From: Sphingomonas sp. CBMAI 2297
GTDB lineage: Bacteria; Pseudomonadota; Alphaproteobacteria; Sphingomonadales; Sphingomonadaceae
Assembly: GCF_029870595.1 (NCBI RefSeq)
Contig: NZ_JAPDIR010000006.1
Location: forward strand, 95,362 to 159,361
Length of the DNA stretch: 64,000 nucleotides
Reading direction: 5' to 3'
Part shown: in pieces, positions 43,725-53,900 of the stretch
How positions within the stretch are numbered: position 1 is the first letter of the stretch
Layout: the number at the start of each line of letters is the position of its first letter
Notes under the pieces: model-generated
What the model saw: the letters and a program-made list of their open reading frames with translations, nothing else
Database searches by the model: none
Told to the model about the DNA's origin: nothing
Translations under genes and position numbers: made by a program

Positions 43725-45335
43725 TCACTTCGCCGGCCCGCTCCGCCGCGGCTCGGTCGGAAACGGGCGCCGCGGGAAGGGCCTGTCCGCATTCGCCGCA
43801 TTCCACAGGAAGCTCGCCAGGATGATCGAGGCCTGGCGCATGTCGTCGGCGTCGAGATGGTCGAACGTGTCCATCGACGTATGGTGCATGCGGCCATAAT
43901 CGTTCCAGTCCTGGATGAACTGGAAGCCCGGCACGCCGACCATCTGCATATATTCATTGTCCGGCCCGGTATTGTCCGACGCGGCGACCGTGGTGGCCCC
44001 CATCGACGCGAAGGGCGCGAGCCATGCCTGGAAGATCGGCACGGCCGCCAGGTTGCGATAGGCATAGACGCCGCGGATCTTGCCCGAGCCGTTGTCGAGA
44101 TTGAAATAGACCGACATCTCGCCCCAGGTCGGCCGCTTCACGATCGGCCAGCTCATCGAGCGGAGCCAGAAGCGCCCGCCCGCGCCCACCCTGGGCTCGG
44201 CCGGCGGCACCCGCTCGGCCAGGCGCTGCTCGACAAAGGCCGAGCTGCCGATCATCCCCTGTTCCTCGGCACCCCATAGCGCGAAGCGGATGGCACGGCG
44301 CGGGCGCGGCATTTTCGAGAGGATGCGCGCCGCTTCCATCACCATCGCCACGCCCGCGCCATTGTCCGCCGCGCCGTCCGCCGCCGCCGCGCTGTCGAGA
44401 TGCGCGCCGGCCATCACATAGGCGGCCTTCGGGTCGCTGCCGGGAATCTCGGCGAAGATGTTGTAGGCCTGCGGATCGCTGTCGTCATAATGGACCACGC
44501 TCTCGATCGCGAGCGTCGGCTCGCGCCCGGCATCGGCGAGGCGGACGAGGCGTCGATAATCCTCCGCGGCGATCTCGACCGCGGGCAGCGGCGCCTCGTC
44601 GCCCGGCGCGAAGCGATGGCCGTCGCCCATCACCAGCTTGCCGTCGCGATTGGCGATCCGCGCATAGGCGAGCGCGCCCTCGGCCTTCAGGAACTCCTCC
44701 ATCTGCCGCGGGAAGAAATAGGACTTCTCCAGCCGGGCCAGGCCATCGGACGTGAATTTGGGCGGCTCATAGGCGGCCAGCCTGGCGAACTCCTCGGCAG
44801 TGACGGGCGACGCGGCCGGTGGAGTCCGCGCCTCGTCGGGGCTCGAGACCAGGACGATCCTGCCGGCCAGCTTGCCCTTCCACCTGGCGAAATCGGCCCG
44901 GCTAGTCATCGGCGCGAAGACGATCGGAGCGGTGATCACGCCGTTCGTCCCCGGCGTCCAGCTGATCGGGATTGCGGTGAGCGCGAGCGGCCGGGGCGCG
45001 ATCATCCGCACGCTGGCGCGCTCCATCCACCAGCCGCGCCCGAAGGGGAAGCCTTCCTTGTGGACATTGGCGAGGCCCCAGCCGCGGAACTTCTCCTGCG
45101 TCCAGGCCTCGGCCTTGCGCGCGCCGGGCGAATTGGTGAGCCGGCTGCCGATCTCGTCGCTCAGATAGCGCGCGATCTCCATCACCTCGCCCCGCCGCTG
45201 GCCCTCGTCGACGATGCGGTCGGTCATCTCGAGGTCCACGGCCTGCCCCCGGACCATGAGCGGCGAGACGCCGAGCGCCAGCGCGGCCAGGGCAGCGCCG
45301 CCGCGCAGAAGGATGCGGTGCGATTGATTCTTCAT
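43725..45335 (-). CDS. Secreted M28 family metallopeptidase
   Basis: The 536-residue protein has a Sec or Tat-like signal (residues 1-31, with LLRGGAALAALALGVSP). A PA-type insert follows (about 130-260), then an M28 zinc peptidase domain. Likely metal ligands are H312 (AGAHLDS), D324 (ADNGAG), E357/E358 (WGAEEQG), D414 (FNLDNGSG) and H484/H485 (GRMHHTSMD). Family members are aminopeptidases or carboxypeptidases. The ATG at 45335 lies six bases after the TonB receptor stop. A second in-frame ATG at 45347 would overlap the receptor gene. Co-transcription with the receptor points to peptide uptake and breakdown. Confidence 0.93.
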   Translation of the reverse strand: MKNQSHRILLRGGAALAALALGVSPLMVRGQAVDLEMTDRIVDEGQRRGEVMEIARYLSDEIGSRLTNSPGARKAEAWTQEKFRGWGLANVHKEGFPFGRGWWMERASVRMIAPRPLALTAIPISWTPGTNGVITAPIVFAPMTSRADFARWKGKLAGRIVLVSSPDEARTPPAASPVTAEEFARLAAYEPPKFTSDGLARLEKSYFFPRQMEEFLKAEGALAYARIANRDGKLVMGDGHRFAPGDEAPLPAVEIAAEDYRRLVRLADAGREPTLAIESVVHYDDSDPQAYNIFAEIPGSDPKAAYVMAGAHLDSAAAADGAADNGAGVAMVMEAARILSKMPRPRRAIRFALWGAEEQGMIGSSAFVEQRLAERVPPAEPRVGAGGRFWLRSMSWPIVKRPTWGEMSVYFNLDNGSGKIRGVYAYRNLAAVPIFQAWLAPFASMGATTVAASDNTGPDNEYMQMVGVPGFQFIQDWNDYGRMHHTSMDTFDHLDADDMRQASIILASFLWNAANADRPFPRRPFPTEPRRSGPAK

Positions 45336-45340
45336 GTCGC

Positions 45341-47926
45341 TCACCATGCCTTGCGCAGCGAGACGCTGACGAAGCGGCCCAGCGGCGAATAGTTGGTCGA
45401 ATCATAGTTGACGGTGGTCTCGTCGAACGACGCGAGATAGGGCGGCCGCGCGTCGGTGAGATTGTTCACGTACAGCCCGATCTCGAAGCCCCTCAGCGGG
45501 CCATGCGCCGCCGGCGCCTTCCACATCAGCGACAGGTCGAGCGTGGTCATGTCGCCTCGCTGCACCGGCGGCGCGACGTTCAGATCGGTGATGGGCCCCG
45601 TATAGTTGGCGAACAGCGCCGCCGTGAATCCGCCGAAATGCCCGGTCGCGCCGCCGCGCCCGCGAAAGCGCGGCGGATTGAAATTGACCCCGGCGAGCTG
45701 GGTGAGCGGCGCGCTCGCGGTGTTCCGCTGATTGCTGCGCAACCAGCTCGCCTGGCCCGAAAGCGTCACGTCGCCGCTCGAGACCGGAATCCGATAGCTG
45801 CCGACCAGATCCACGCCCCTGATCCGCTGGCGCGCGGCGTTGACGAGCTGGTTACGGATGATCGCCACCACCTTGGCCGGATCATAGGGCGTGCCCGTGT
45901 AGTTGCCGAGGCCCCTGCTGTCGCGGGCGATCAGCGCGGCCTGCTGGGCCGGGGTCGGAGCATAGTCGATGAACTCCTGCAGCGCGGGATTGTCCAGCAC
46001 CTTGAGCGTGGCGTTGCTGACCGGCTGGATCACCCGATCGGTATAGTCGATGTCGAAATAGGTGGCCGACAGCTTCAGGCCCGGCACCGCCCGGGGATGC
46101 AGGTCGAGCGTCGTCGACAGGGTTCGCGCGCGCTCCGGCTTCAGGTCGCGATTGCCGCCCGACGTGAACAGGACGGTCGATCCGGCGGGATAATTGCCCC
46201 CATAATAGAATGCGGGCTGGAGCCCGACCCGGAACAGCTGGAACTCGTTGCGCAGCGTCGGCGCCTTGAACGAGCGCCCCCAGGACAGCTTGAGATCGAA
46301 ATCCGGCGCCGGCGCATAGACCAGGCCGAGCTTGGGCGTGGTGACGCCGCCGAAGCGATCATATTCCTCATGGCGCAGCGCCGCCGAGATGGTCAGCTGG
46401 TGCAGGAAGGGCGAAGCGTTGGCGGCGGAGACCAGCGGCACGGAAAGCTCGCCGAAACCATAATAATTGCCGCGCCCGTCGCCGGTGGGCACGGCGGAGG
46501 TGGCGGAATAGACCTTGAGATGGTTGAAGCGATACCCCGCCCCCACCGCCAGCCGCACATCGCCGCCGGAAATGGCGAACAGCTTGCCGTCCGCGTCCAG
46601 CTCGCCGCCATAGGCGTAGTTGTCATAGATGCTGCTGCCGCCGTCATTATAGCCGCTGACCTTGTCGATATAATCGTCGAAACGTCGGGTCTTGTTGGCG
46701 CCGTAGGACGCGCTCAGCGACGCCTTCCAATCGCCCGGCAGGCGCCATGTCAGCGTCGGCGAGATCGCGTAATTCTCGTTGCTGAAGCGAGTCGTCGCGG
46801 CGAAGGCGACGGTCGAATATTCGGCGCCGTCGCTGTGGCGCCAGCTGTACAGGCCGTCGATACTGAAGGTCAGGCGATCGGTAAGATCCTGGTGCGCGGT
46901 GACGAGGCCGCTGAAATGCTTGTGCGCATCGAGCAGCGTGTTGGGGCCGATGACATAGCGAGTATAGTCGCGCTGATCCGATCGCACCGCGTTCTGCCGG
47001 TCATATTGCAGGGCGACCAGCGCACCGCCGCCGCTCCAGCGGCCACCGCCGACCACGCCATATTCCTGCAGGAACCCGCCGCCGTCGGTTGCGGTGCCGA
47101 AACGCAGCGAGGTGCTCACACCCTCGAAGTCGCGCCGCAGGATGATGTTGGCGACGCCGCCGACGGCATCCGACCCATAGAGCGCGGAGGCGCCATCGGG
47201 CATGATCTGGAGCTCCGCCACCGCATCGAGCGGAATCGCCGAGACATCGACCGCCTGCGCGGTGCCGTCATAGGGAAGCCGGCGGCCGTTCAGCAGGGTG
47301 AGCGTCGCGTCCGGGCCGAGGCCGCGCAGGTTCAGCGCGGAGGAGCCCGACGCATTGGTGTTGGCGGCCGTGCCCGCCTGGAACCGCGCGCCCGGATTCT
47401 GTCCGCCATTATAGTTGCTGGGGATGTTGCGGATCACTTCGCCCAGGTCGCGCTGCCCGGCCTCGCGCATCTGGCGCTGGTCGATCCGGACCACCGGCGA
47501 GGCGATGGGGGCCCCGGCGATGTGGGTGCCGGTGACGACGATCTCCTGCTCGGCCGCGACGGCTTTCTCGAGGTCCGGCTCCCCGTCCTGCGCGACGGTC
47601 GTGCCGGCCGTCCCGGCGACGACGACGAACACGCCGCGCGCGCTGCGCGAGACGCTCAACCCCGATCCGCGGATCAGCGCCGCGATCGCCACATCGGCGG
47701 TATAGGAGCCGTGCAGCGCATTGCTCCGCTTGCCGCGCACGGCTTCGCCGCGGAACACGATCTGCTCATGAGTCGCTCCCGCGACGGTCTTGAGCGCGGA
47801 CTCCATGTCCTGTGCGGGAATGTCGAGCCGATAGCTGGCCTGCATTTGCGCCGACACCGGCGGGAGGCAGCTCGCGACCGCCATCACGGCGGCCCCCATG
47901 CGAAGCAGCGCCATCGATCCCCTCAT
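45341..47926 (-). CDS. TonB-dependent receptor with STN signalling domain
   Basis: This is an 861-residue outer-membrane receptor. After a signal peptide (MALLRMGAAVMAVASCLPP, cleavage near VSAQ) comes an STN domain (YRLDIPAQDMESALKTVAGA through GLSVSRSARGVFVV, about 30-105), the part that signals to FecR. A TonB box-like EIVVTGTHI and a plug follow, with LNLRGLGPDATLTLLNGRRL and YGSDAVGGVANIILRRDFEG. The 22-strand barrel ends LGRFVSVSLRKAW with a terminal aromatic residue. Start ATG at 47926 is preferred; 47914 is close. It is the output gene of the sigma/FecR pair upstream. Confidence 0.95.
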   Translation of the reverse strand: MRGSMALLRMGAAVMAVASCLPPVSAQMQASYRLDIPAQDMESALKTVAGATHEQIVFRGEAVRGKRSNALHGSYTADVAIAALIRGSGLSVSRSARGVFVVVAGTAGTTVAQDGEPDLEKAVAAEQEIVVTGTHIAGAPIASPVVRIDQRQMREAGQRDLGEVIRNIPSNYNGGQNPGARFQAGTAANTNASGSSALNLRGLGPDATLTLLNGRRLPYDGTAQAVDVSAIPLDAVAELQIMPDGASALYGSDAVGGVANIILRRDFEGVSTSLRFGTATDGGGFLQEYGVVGGGRWSGGGALVALQYDRQNAVRSDQRDYTRYVIGPNTLLDAHKHFSGLVTAHQDLTDRLTFSIDGLYSWRHSDGAEYSTVAFAATTRFSNENYAISPTLTWRLPGDWKASLSASYGANKTRRFDDYIDKVSGYNDGGSSIYDNYAYGGELDADGKLFAISGGDVRLAVGAGYRFNHLKVYSATSAVPTGDGRGNYYGFGELSVPLVSAANASPFLHQLTISAALRHEEYDRFGGVTTPKLGLVYAPAPDFDLKLSWGRSFKAPTLRNEFQLFRVGLQPAFYYGGNYPAGSTVLFTSGGNRDLKPERARTLSTTLDLHPRAVPGLKLSATYFDIDYTDRVIQPVSNATLKVLDNPALQEFIDYAPTPAQQAALIARDSRGLGNYTGTPYDPAKVVAIIRNQLVNAARQRIRGVDLVGSYRIPVSSGDVTLSGQASWLRSNQRNTASAPLTQLAGVNFNPPRFRGRGGATGHFGGFTAALFANYTGPITDLNVAPPVQRGDMTTLDLSLMWKAPAAHGPLRGFEIGLYVNNLTDARPPYLASFDETTVNYDSTNYSPLGRFVSVSLRKAW

Positions 47927-47999
47927 CCCTGTTCCCCTGCATCGCTCCTCGTTCGCCGGGAGCTTCCGGGAAGAAAGACGCACGAGGGGCGATATCGCG

Positions 48000-48028
48000 A
48001 AACGCCCGGGCCGAATGGCGTTTTCCCC
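48000..48028 (-). promoter_or_regulatory. Possible ECF sigma promoter of the TonB receptor
   Basis: On the minus strand GGGGAAAA (48028-48021) is followed after 16 bases by CGTTT (48004-48000). This resembles the GGAA(A) -35 and CGT-type -10 elements of ECF sigma factors. It lies in the 131-base gap between the FecR-like gene and the receptor, where the target promoter of a FecI-type sigma is expected. It is an inference from position and a partial match. Confidence 0.35.
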
Positions 48029-48057
48029 TCAGTCATCAGAGGAATCGCTGCCCCGAC

Positions 48058-49098
48058 CTAGCGTTCGGGCGCGCGCAGGATCAGGGTTTCGCCGCGCCGC
48101 AACTTGCGCAACCCGTAGAGCGTGACGACGCCGTCGACAAAGGCTTCGGTATCGCCGGCGTTGAACGTGCCGCTTACCGGCAGCGCCGCGGTGACGGGAT
48201 CCTCGATCGCCAGGCTGGCGCCGGAATAGCGATTGACTCGCTCCACGGCAACGCCCAGCGGCTCGTCCGAGAAGACGAGCTGCCCCTGTTCCCAGGCGGA
48301 ACTGCGTGCCGTGTCCACCGCCTCGAGCCGCGCCGCCGCCGAAGCGCCGGTGGGAATGATCAGCGCGGTGCTGGGTGCGAGCATCCGGTCCGCCGGCGTT
48401 CGGCCGTCCCCCTGGAGCAGGACGTGGCGCGGTGCCTGGTCCGCGGGTCCGTCCTCGAGTACCGCGACCGAGCCCTGGTAGAGCACCACGCGCACCTCGG
48501 CCCGGAAGAGCTCGACGCTGAACGCGGTTCCCGTCGCGACCACCATCCGATCGCCGGCCGTGACCGTGAAGGGCCGCCGCGGATCCTTGGCGACTTCGAA
48601 CCGCGCCCGCCCGCCGAGCAGGCGCAGCGCACGACGCTCGCCGTCATAGCGCACCTCGACGGCGCTCGCCGCGTCCAGCGAGAGCCGCGATCCGTCGTCC
48701 AGCAGGACCACGCGGCGCTCGCCGATCCCGGTCCGATAGGTTTCGCCGCGCGGATAGAAATGGAAGGTGGCAACGATCAGCAGCAGGCAGGCGGCGAGCG
48801 CCCCCAGCGCGTGGCGCAGCTCCGGTCTCCAGCCGCGCGGGGCGCGACGATCGGTCTGGCTGAGCGCCTTCAACGCGTCGGCGCGGACCGCGACCAGCTC
48901 GGGGACTTCGGCGGCCTCGCCCGCCCCTCGCCAGGCTCGCGCGATGCTGGCGAGCGCCTCGCGATTGGCCGGATGAGCCTCGAGCCACAATTCCAGCTCG
49001 AGCTCCTCCTCCAGGGCGATCGGCCCTTCATGGAACCGCATCAGCCATGCCGCCGCCTGCTCGCGGGCCGCTTCCGGATCGCCGCCGCTCACCGGCAT
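48058..49098 (-). CDS. FecR-like anti-sigma/sigma regulator
   Basis: This 346-residue inner-membrane protein has a DUF4880-type N-terminal sigma-binding region (about 8-60, AAAWLMRFHEGPIALEEELE and WLEAHPANREALASIARAW). One membrane helix lies at about 95-113 (LGALAACLLLIVATFHFY), followed by the periplasmic FecR domain (RRVVLLDDGSRLSLDAASAV, FTVTAGDRMVVATGTAFSV). A C-terminal secretin/STN-like domain completes it (VERVNRYSGASLAIEDP). The periplasmic part would contact the STN domain of the receptor. The start ATG overlaps the sigma gene by ten bases. Confidence 0.95.
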   Translation of the reverse strand: MPVSGGDPEAAREQAAAWLMRFHEGPIALEEELELELWLEAHPANREALASIARAWRGAGEAAEVPELVAVRADALKALSQTDRRAPRGWRPELRHALGALAACLLLIVATFHFYPRGETYRTGIGERRVVLLDDGSRLSLDAASAVEVRYDGERRALRLLGGRARFEVAKDPRRPFTVTAGDRMVVATGTAFSVELFRAEVRVVLYQGSVAVLEDGPADQAPRHVLLQGDGRTPADRMLAPSTALIIPTGASAAARLEAVDTARSSAWEQGQLVFSDEPLGVAVERVNRYSGASLAIEDPVTAALPVSGTFNAGDTEAFVDGVVTLYGLRKLRRGETLILRAPER

Positions 49099-49622
49099 TC
49101 CTCCATCGCCCCGGCCAGCGCCCCCAGGGCGCGCTGGACATGAATCTCGACCATGCGAACCGACAGGCCGAAGCTGTCCGCGATCGTGCGCTTGTCGATG
49201 TTCTCGATGCGATACAGCGTGAAAATCCTTCGCGTCTTCTCGGGGAGTTCGGCGATCGTGCGCGCGACGAGATCGAGATTCTCCCGCCCCTCGGCAACCC
49301 GGTGCGGGTCCAGCGGATCGATGCCCAGGAAATCCTCGATCGCCCGGGCTTCCCGATAGCTGGTGCGCACCCGCTCGCGCCGCCCCTTGTCGCGCAGCAG
49401 GTTCGCCGCGATCCGGAAGACATAGGCATCCGCCATCGGCGCCTCGCGCTTCGGATCACGCACGATGCGGAAGAAGACGTCCTGAGTAAGGTCCTCGGCT
49501 TCCGGCAGGGTCTGGACGCGCCGCGCGAAGAACGCGATCAGGGCGCGGCGCAGGCGCCGGTCGTTCTCCGTCAGATCCTGTCGCACGGCCTTGTTCAACG
49601 GCTTCAAACCCTCCGACAGCAT
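49089..49622 (-). CDS. FecI-like ECF RNA polymerase sigma factor
   Basis: This protein of about 177 residues has sigma-70 region 2 (ALIAFFARRVQTLPEAEDLT, DVFFRIVRD, AYVFRIAANLLRDKGRRERV) and region 4 (IAELPEKTRRIFTLYRIENI, TIADSFGLSVRMVEIHVQRA). It lacks region 1 and 3, as ECF sigmas do. Its overlap with a FecR-like gene and the downstream STN receptor identify the FecI group. The ATG at 49622 is preferred over an in-frame GTG at 49634. Confidence 0.95.
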   Translation of the reverse strand: MLSEGLKPLNKAVRQDLTENDRRLRRALIAFFARRVQTLPEAEDLTQDVFFRIVRDPKREAPMADAYVFRIAANLLRDKGRRERVRTSYREARAIEDFLGIDPLDPHRVAEGRENLDLVARTIAELPEKTRRIFTLYRIENIDKRTIADSFGLSVRMVEIHVQRALGALAGAMEECR

Positions 49623-49808
49623 AACGCGCGGCACCGCGGAATCCGAAATGCGAAATTGCCGCCCCCTTCCCCGGGGGAGAGCGTCGACCCGTTGCCGCGA
49701 GGATTAATTCTTCGTAACCTTTGCGCCGCTTCGGGGCACGTTCGCAGAATCCGCGTGCAGCTGCGGCCTCCCGTCTATAGAGTGGATCGCTTAAATGCCG
49801 GGAATCGA

Positions 49809-50801
49809 ATGGAATCCCCGTACGCTAGAGAAACTCGGGAGTGTGGTTTGGCGTCGCATCCTGTCCGCGTTCACCGTTACACGACCGCAGATATAGCGCC
49901 CGGCGACCGCTTTGACGCGTGGCAGGGCTATTGGCCGAACATAGGCTCGCTCTTCCGCACCGAGCCGCTGGAGACCTTCCGGGTATCGAGCGAGCTGGTG
50001 CGGCTGGGCGAGATCGGTTTCATGTACACCGACATCGCCTCGCAGCGCTGGAAACGCGACAGGCGGCTCGTCGACATGGGACAGGACACCATCGCGGCCG
50101 TCGTGAACCTGGACGGCAAGGCAGCCGGCATCGCGGGCAGGAACGACTGGGTGCAGATGCCCGGCTCCGCGGTTCTCGTCGACCATAGCCAAACATCGCT
50201 CCACGATTCCGCCGGCGGGCGCAGCATCGGTTTTTCCGTGCCGCGCCGGCTGGCGATCGAAGCGGGGCTGGACCCGGCCAGCCTGCACGGCGTGGCGCTG
50301 AACCCCGCGGAAAGCGCGATGCTCGCCTCGCACATGCTGCAGGTGCGCGAGGCCCTGCCCCGCTTCACCGAGGGGGATGCGCCCCAGCTCGGCAAGTCGA
50401 TGCTCGACGTGCTCGTGCTGACGCTCAAGGGTGCGAGCCGCACCGAGGCACCGGGCTTCCGCGAGGAGCCCGCCACGCTGATGATGCGCGCGCGCAAGGA
50501 AGTGCAGGCGCATCTCGGCTCGCCCGCGCTCACCGTCGCCAATCTGTGCCGCAAGCTGGGCGTTTCGCGCAGCACGCTGCACCGGCTGTTCGAGGAAGGC
50601 GGCGGCGTCCAGGCCTATATTCGCGACATGCGGCTGGAGGCGGCGCGCCAGGCCCTGCTCAACCCGGAGAATCCCGAGCGGATCGGCGACCTCGCCGAGC
50701 GGCTGGGCTTCAGCGACGCGGCGCATCTGAGCCGGCTGTTCAAGGCGCGCTTCGGCGAAACCCCCAGCGACTGCCGCGCGCGGAGCCTGCTAAGCCGTTG
50801 A
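49809..50801 (+). CDS. AraC-family transcriptional regulator
   Basis: This 330-residue protein has an N-terminal AraC_binding_2-type domain (YTTADIAPGDRFDAWQGYWP, about 24-43). Its C-terminal double helix-turn-helix runs from about 225 to 325 (TVANLCRKLGVSRSTLHRLF, IGDLAERLGFSDAAHLSRLF, KARFGETPSDCRARS). It is divergent from the ECF sigma gene, with about 190 bases between starts, and lies 164 bases upstream of the autotransporter on the same strand. It may control either neighbour. GTCCCG/CGGGAC forms a small hairpin just after its stop (50803-50817). Confidence 0.93.
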   Translation: MESPYARETRECGLASHPVRVHRYTTADIAPGDRFDAWQGYWPNIGSLFRTEPLETFRVSSELVRLGEIGFMYTDIASQRWKRDRRLVDMGQDTIAAVVNLDGKAAGIAGRNDWVQMPGSAVLVDHSQTSLHDSAGGRSIGFSVPRRLAIEAGLDPASLHGVALNPAESAMLASHMLQVREALPRFTEGDAPQLGKSMLDVLVLTLKGASRTEAPGFREEPATLMMRARKEVQAHLGSPALTVANLCRKLGVSRSTLHRLFEEGGGVQAYIRDMRLEAARQALLNPENPERIGDLAERLGFSDAAHLSRLFKARFGETPSDCRARSLLSR

Positions 50802-50965
50802 TGTCCCGAAGCGGGACCCGTGCCGCGATGCGACATCGGTCCAATTCGGTGAGACAGGCGTTCAACAGCGAAATCCCCCCTCGGGACTAAGGAATTCCCC
50901 ATGTCTGCCATGTGTCCCGCTGAGTCGCGGGGCCCATGGTTCTCAAGATTTCGGGGGCTTCTGAA

Positions 50966-53900
50966 ATGATCGATCGTGGCAACGGCGCGCGTGCGTCCAA
51001 GACGGTTTCGGCGCGCATGGGTCGCGAGGCGCTGCTGCGCAAGGCGCTGCTCGGCTCGACCGCGCTGATCGGCGTCGCGCTGGCCACGCCGGCGCTGGCC
51101 CAGTCGACCTACCCCACGGACGGCGGCACGATCTCGGGCACCGGCACCTATACCGACGCGACCGCGACCAATGGCGGCGTGACGGTGACCAACACGGTCA
51201 ACGCCGGCGTCGTCATGGCCGATGTCACGATCAACAACACCACCGGCGACCCCAACGGCATCGCCTACAAGCAGGTCTCCGCCGACGGCCAGAGCGCGGT
51301 CCTCTACACCGCGGGCGCCAACACGCTGCGCAGCGACCAGAACGGCGCGGCACTTTCGCTGCAGGCGGCAAATGGCAACGTCACCTGGGCCATCGGCCAG
51401 TTCGACGAATCCTCGACCACGGACCTCACCGCCACCTATGGCACTTATCTGATCGCCAACGGCTTCGTGAACGTCGTCGATTTCGGCACCGTCAGCAGCC
51501 TGCGCAACGTCACCGCCGACGGCGCCGGCGTGGCGGGCATCTATGCCAGCTCCAGCGGCTCCACGGTGAACCTGTCGCTGAAGGCGCCGGTCATCTCGGG
51601 CTTCGCCACCGGCATCTCCGCGATTTCGGCCGCGGGCGCCATCGTCACCACTACCGGCGGCTCGATCAGCACCCTGGCCAGCGGCACCGGGATCAGCGCG
51701 ACCGCGAGCAACGCCGGGGCCCTGGTCATGGTCAGCTCGGGTTCGGCGATCAGCACCAGCATCGCCGGCATCGGCATTAACGCCTCGTCGAACAACGGCA
51801 TCACCAGCGTGATCACCACTGCGGGCGGCACGATCAATGGCGGCAGCGTCGGCATCCAGGTGAATGCGGCCCTGACCGGCCAGAGCAGCACCGTGACGGT
51901 GGGCGCCGCGATCGGCAATTCGACGCGCCCGAGCTCGGGCGTGGTGTTCCAGGGCACCGGCGTGGTCGGCGGCACCAACACCGTCAACGCCAACGCCAAT
52001 ATCAGCAGCGGCACCGGCTTCGCCGCGATCGGCTCCAACACCGTGAACTCGGATCTCGCGGTGAACGTGGCCTCGGGTGTGACCGTCACTTCGCAGGGCT
52101 CCTTCGCGATCCGCGCCGGCCGCAACATCACCGTGGTCAACAACGGCACGGTCAGCGCGACCAGCGGCGCCGGAACGGGCGTGAGCAATTCCCAGGCGCC
52201 ATCCACTCTCAGCGTGACCAACAACGGCGCGATGAGCGCCGGCGGCACCGTGGTGAGCGGACAAGGAACCACCAACGTCACCAATGCCGGCACGATCACC
52301 GCGACCAACGCCATGGCGATCTATTCGGGCCGCGGCGGCGCGATCACCAACAATGCCGGCGCCACCATCACCGGTGGTTCCAACGCGACCACCGGCTGGG
52401 CGATTCGCTTCGACAGCAGCACCTTCTCCGGGGGCCAGGTGGTCACCAACAACGGCACCATCACCGGTGGCGGCGCAGGTGCGATCCGGCTCGACGCCAC
52501 CACCGCCTCGTTGTTCAGCCTCAATGCCGGATCGACCACGAACGGCCTGATCCAGGTCACCGGCAGCGGCGCGACCACCACCAATCTCGGCGGCACGCTG
52601 AACGGCAATTACGACGCCAGCGCCGCTACCGGCACCCAGAGCTTCACGCTCGGCGCGACCGGCGCGATGCAGGGCGCGACCTTCGGCTCGGGCAACGACA
52701 CCTTCACCTGGGGCGGCGGCAGCATCGGCGGCACGATCGACGGCGGCGCGGGCACGGACACCTTCGCGGTCGACCTCGGTTCCACGACCAACCGCACGAT
52801 CAACCAGAGCAGCTTCTTCGCCAACATCGTCAATTTCGAAGCCTATAATCTCGTCTCCGGCAACCTGACGCTCACCGGCAGCAGCGACGGCGGACCGGGC
52901 TGGACGGTGGCGGGCGGCAACGCGACGGCGCTCACCATCGACGGCGCGCTGACCAATGTCGCCGGCAAGGCGGTCACGCTCACCACCGCCGACCTGATGT
53001 TCATCAAGGCGGGCGCGCAGGTGAGCGCGACCGGCGACGTCATCTATTCGACCGCCACCGGCAACAACATCCAGACCAGCGGCACGATCACCTCGGGCAC
53101 CGGCATGTCCTCGGGCATCGCGATCGGCAGCGGCACGGTCGATAACTTCGGCCTGATCACCTATGCCGCCGGCGGCTCGACCGCGACCCAGGGTAACGGC
53201 GTCTTTGCCAGCGCCAACCAGCTCACCCTCACCAACCATGCCGGCGCGAGCATCTATGGCCGCTGGGACGGCGCGCGCGCCAACAGCGGCGCCTATGTCG
53301 TCAATGACGGCCTGATCCAGGGCGACCGCTTCGCCGGCGTCGAGATCAGCGGCACCAGCGTGGTCTTCAACAACGCCACCGGCCGCATCTATGGCGCGAC
53401 GAGCGAAGGCGCGGGCGTGCTGATCAACAGCGGCGCCGTCAGCGTGACCAACGCATCCGGCGGCCAGATCGTCGGTGCGGGCTATGCCGGCATCTACAAT
53501 GGCGGCACCGGCCTGCTGAGCGTCAGCAATGCCGGCAAGATCGCCACCGGCACGCTCGACGGCTCGAACAACTATGTCCAGGGCGGCACCACCACGGCGA
53601 TCCGCAGCGCCACCGCCAACATCACCAATAGCGGCCTGATCGAAGGCGCGTCGGGCGGCATCCAGGCCAGCAGCGACCTCACCCTCGTCAACACCGGCAT
53701 GATCCACGGGACCGGCACCGGCACGCTCAATCTCGACGCCGTCTATGTCGGCGGCGTGGCGAACATCCTGAACGCCGGCACGATCAGCGAAGGCAGCGGC
53801 GCGGCCATCCATGCCAATGCCGGCGGCACGATCACCAATGCGGTGGGTGCCACGCTGGGCGGCGGTACCATTCCCACGTCCGGCGCTGCCGTCTTCCTGA

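Noticed and set aside
43725..49622. Lasso-peptide gene cluster suggested by sigma, FecR and TonB receptor genes
   Set aside because: There is no precursor gene, no asparagine synthetase-like or transglutaminase-like maturation gene, and the peptidase is M28 and not the S9-type isopeptidase of such clusters.
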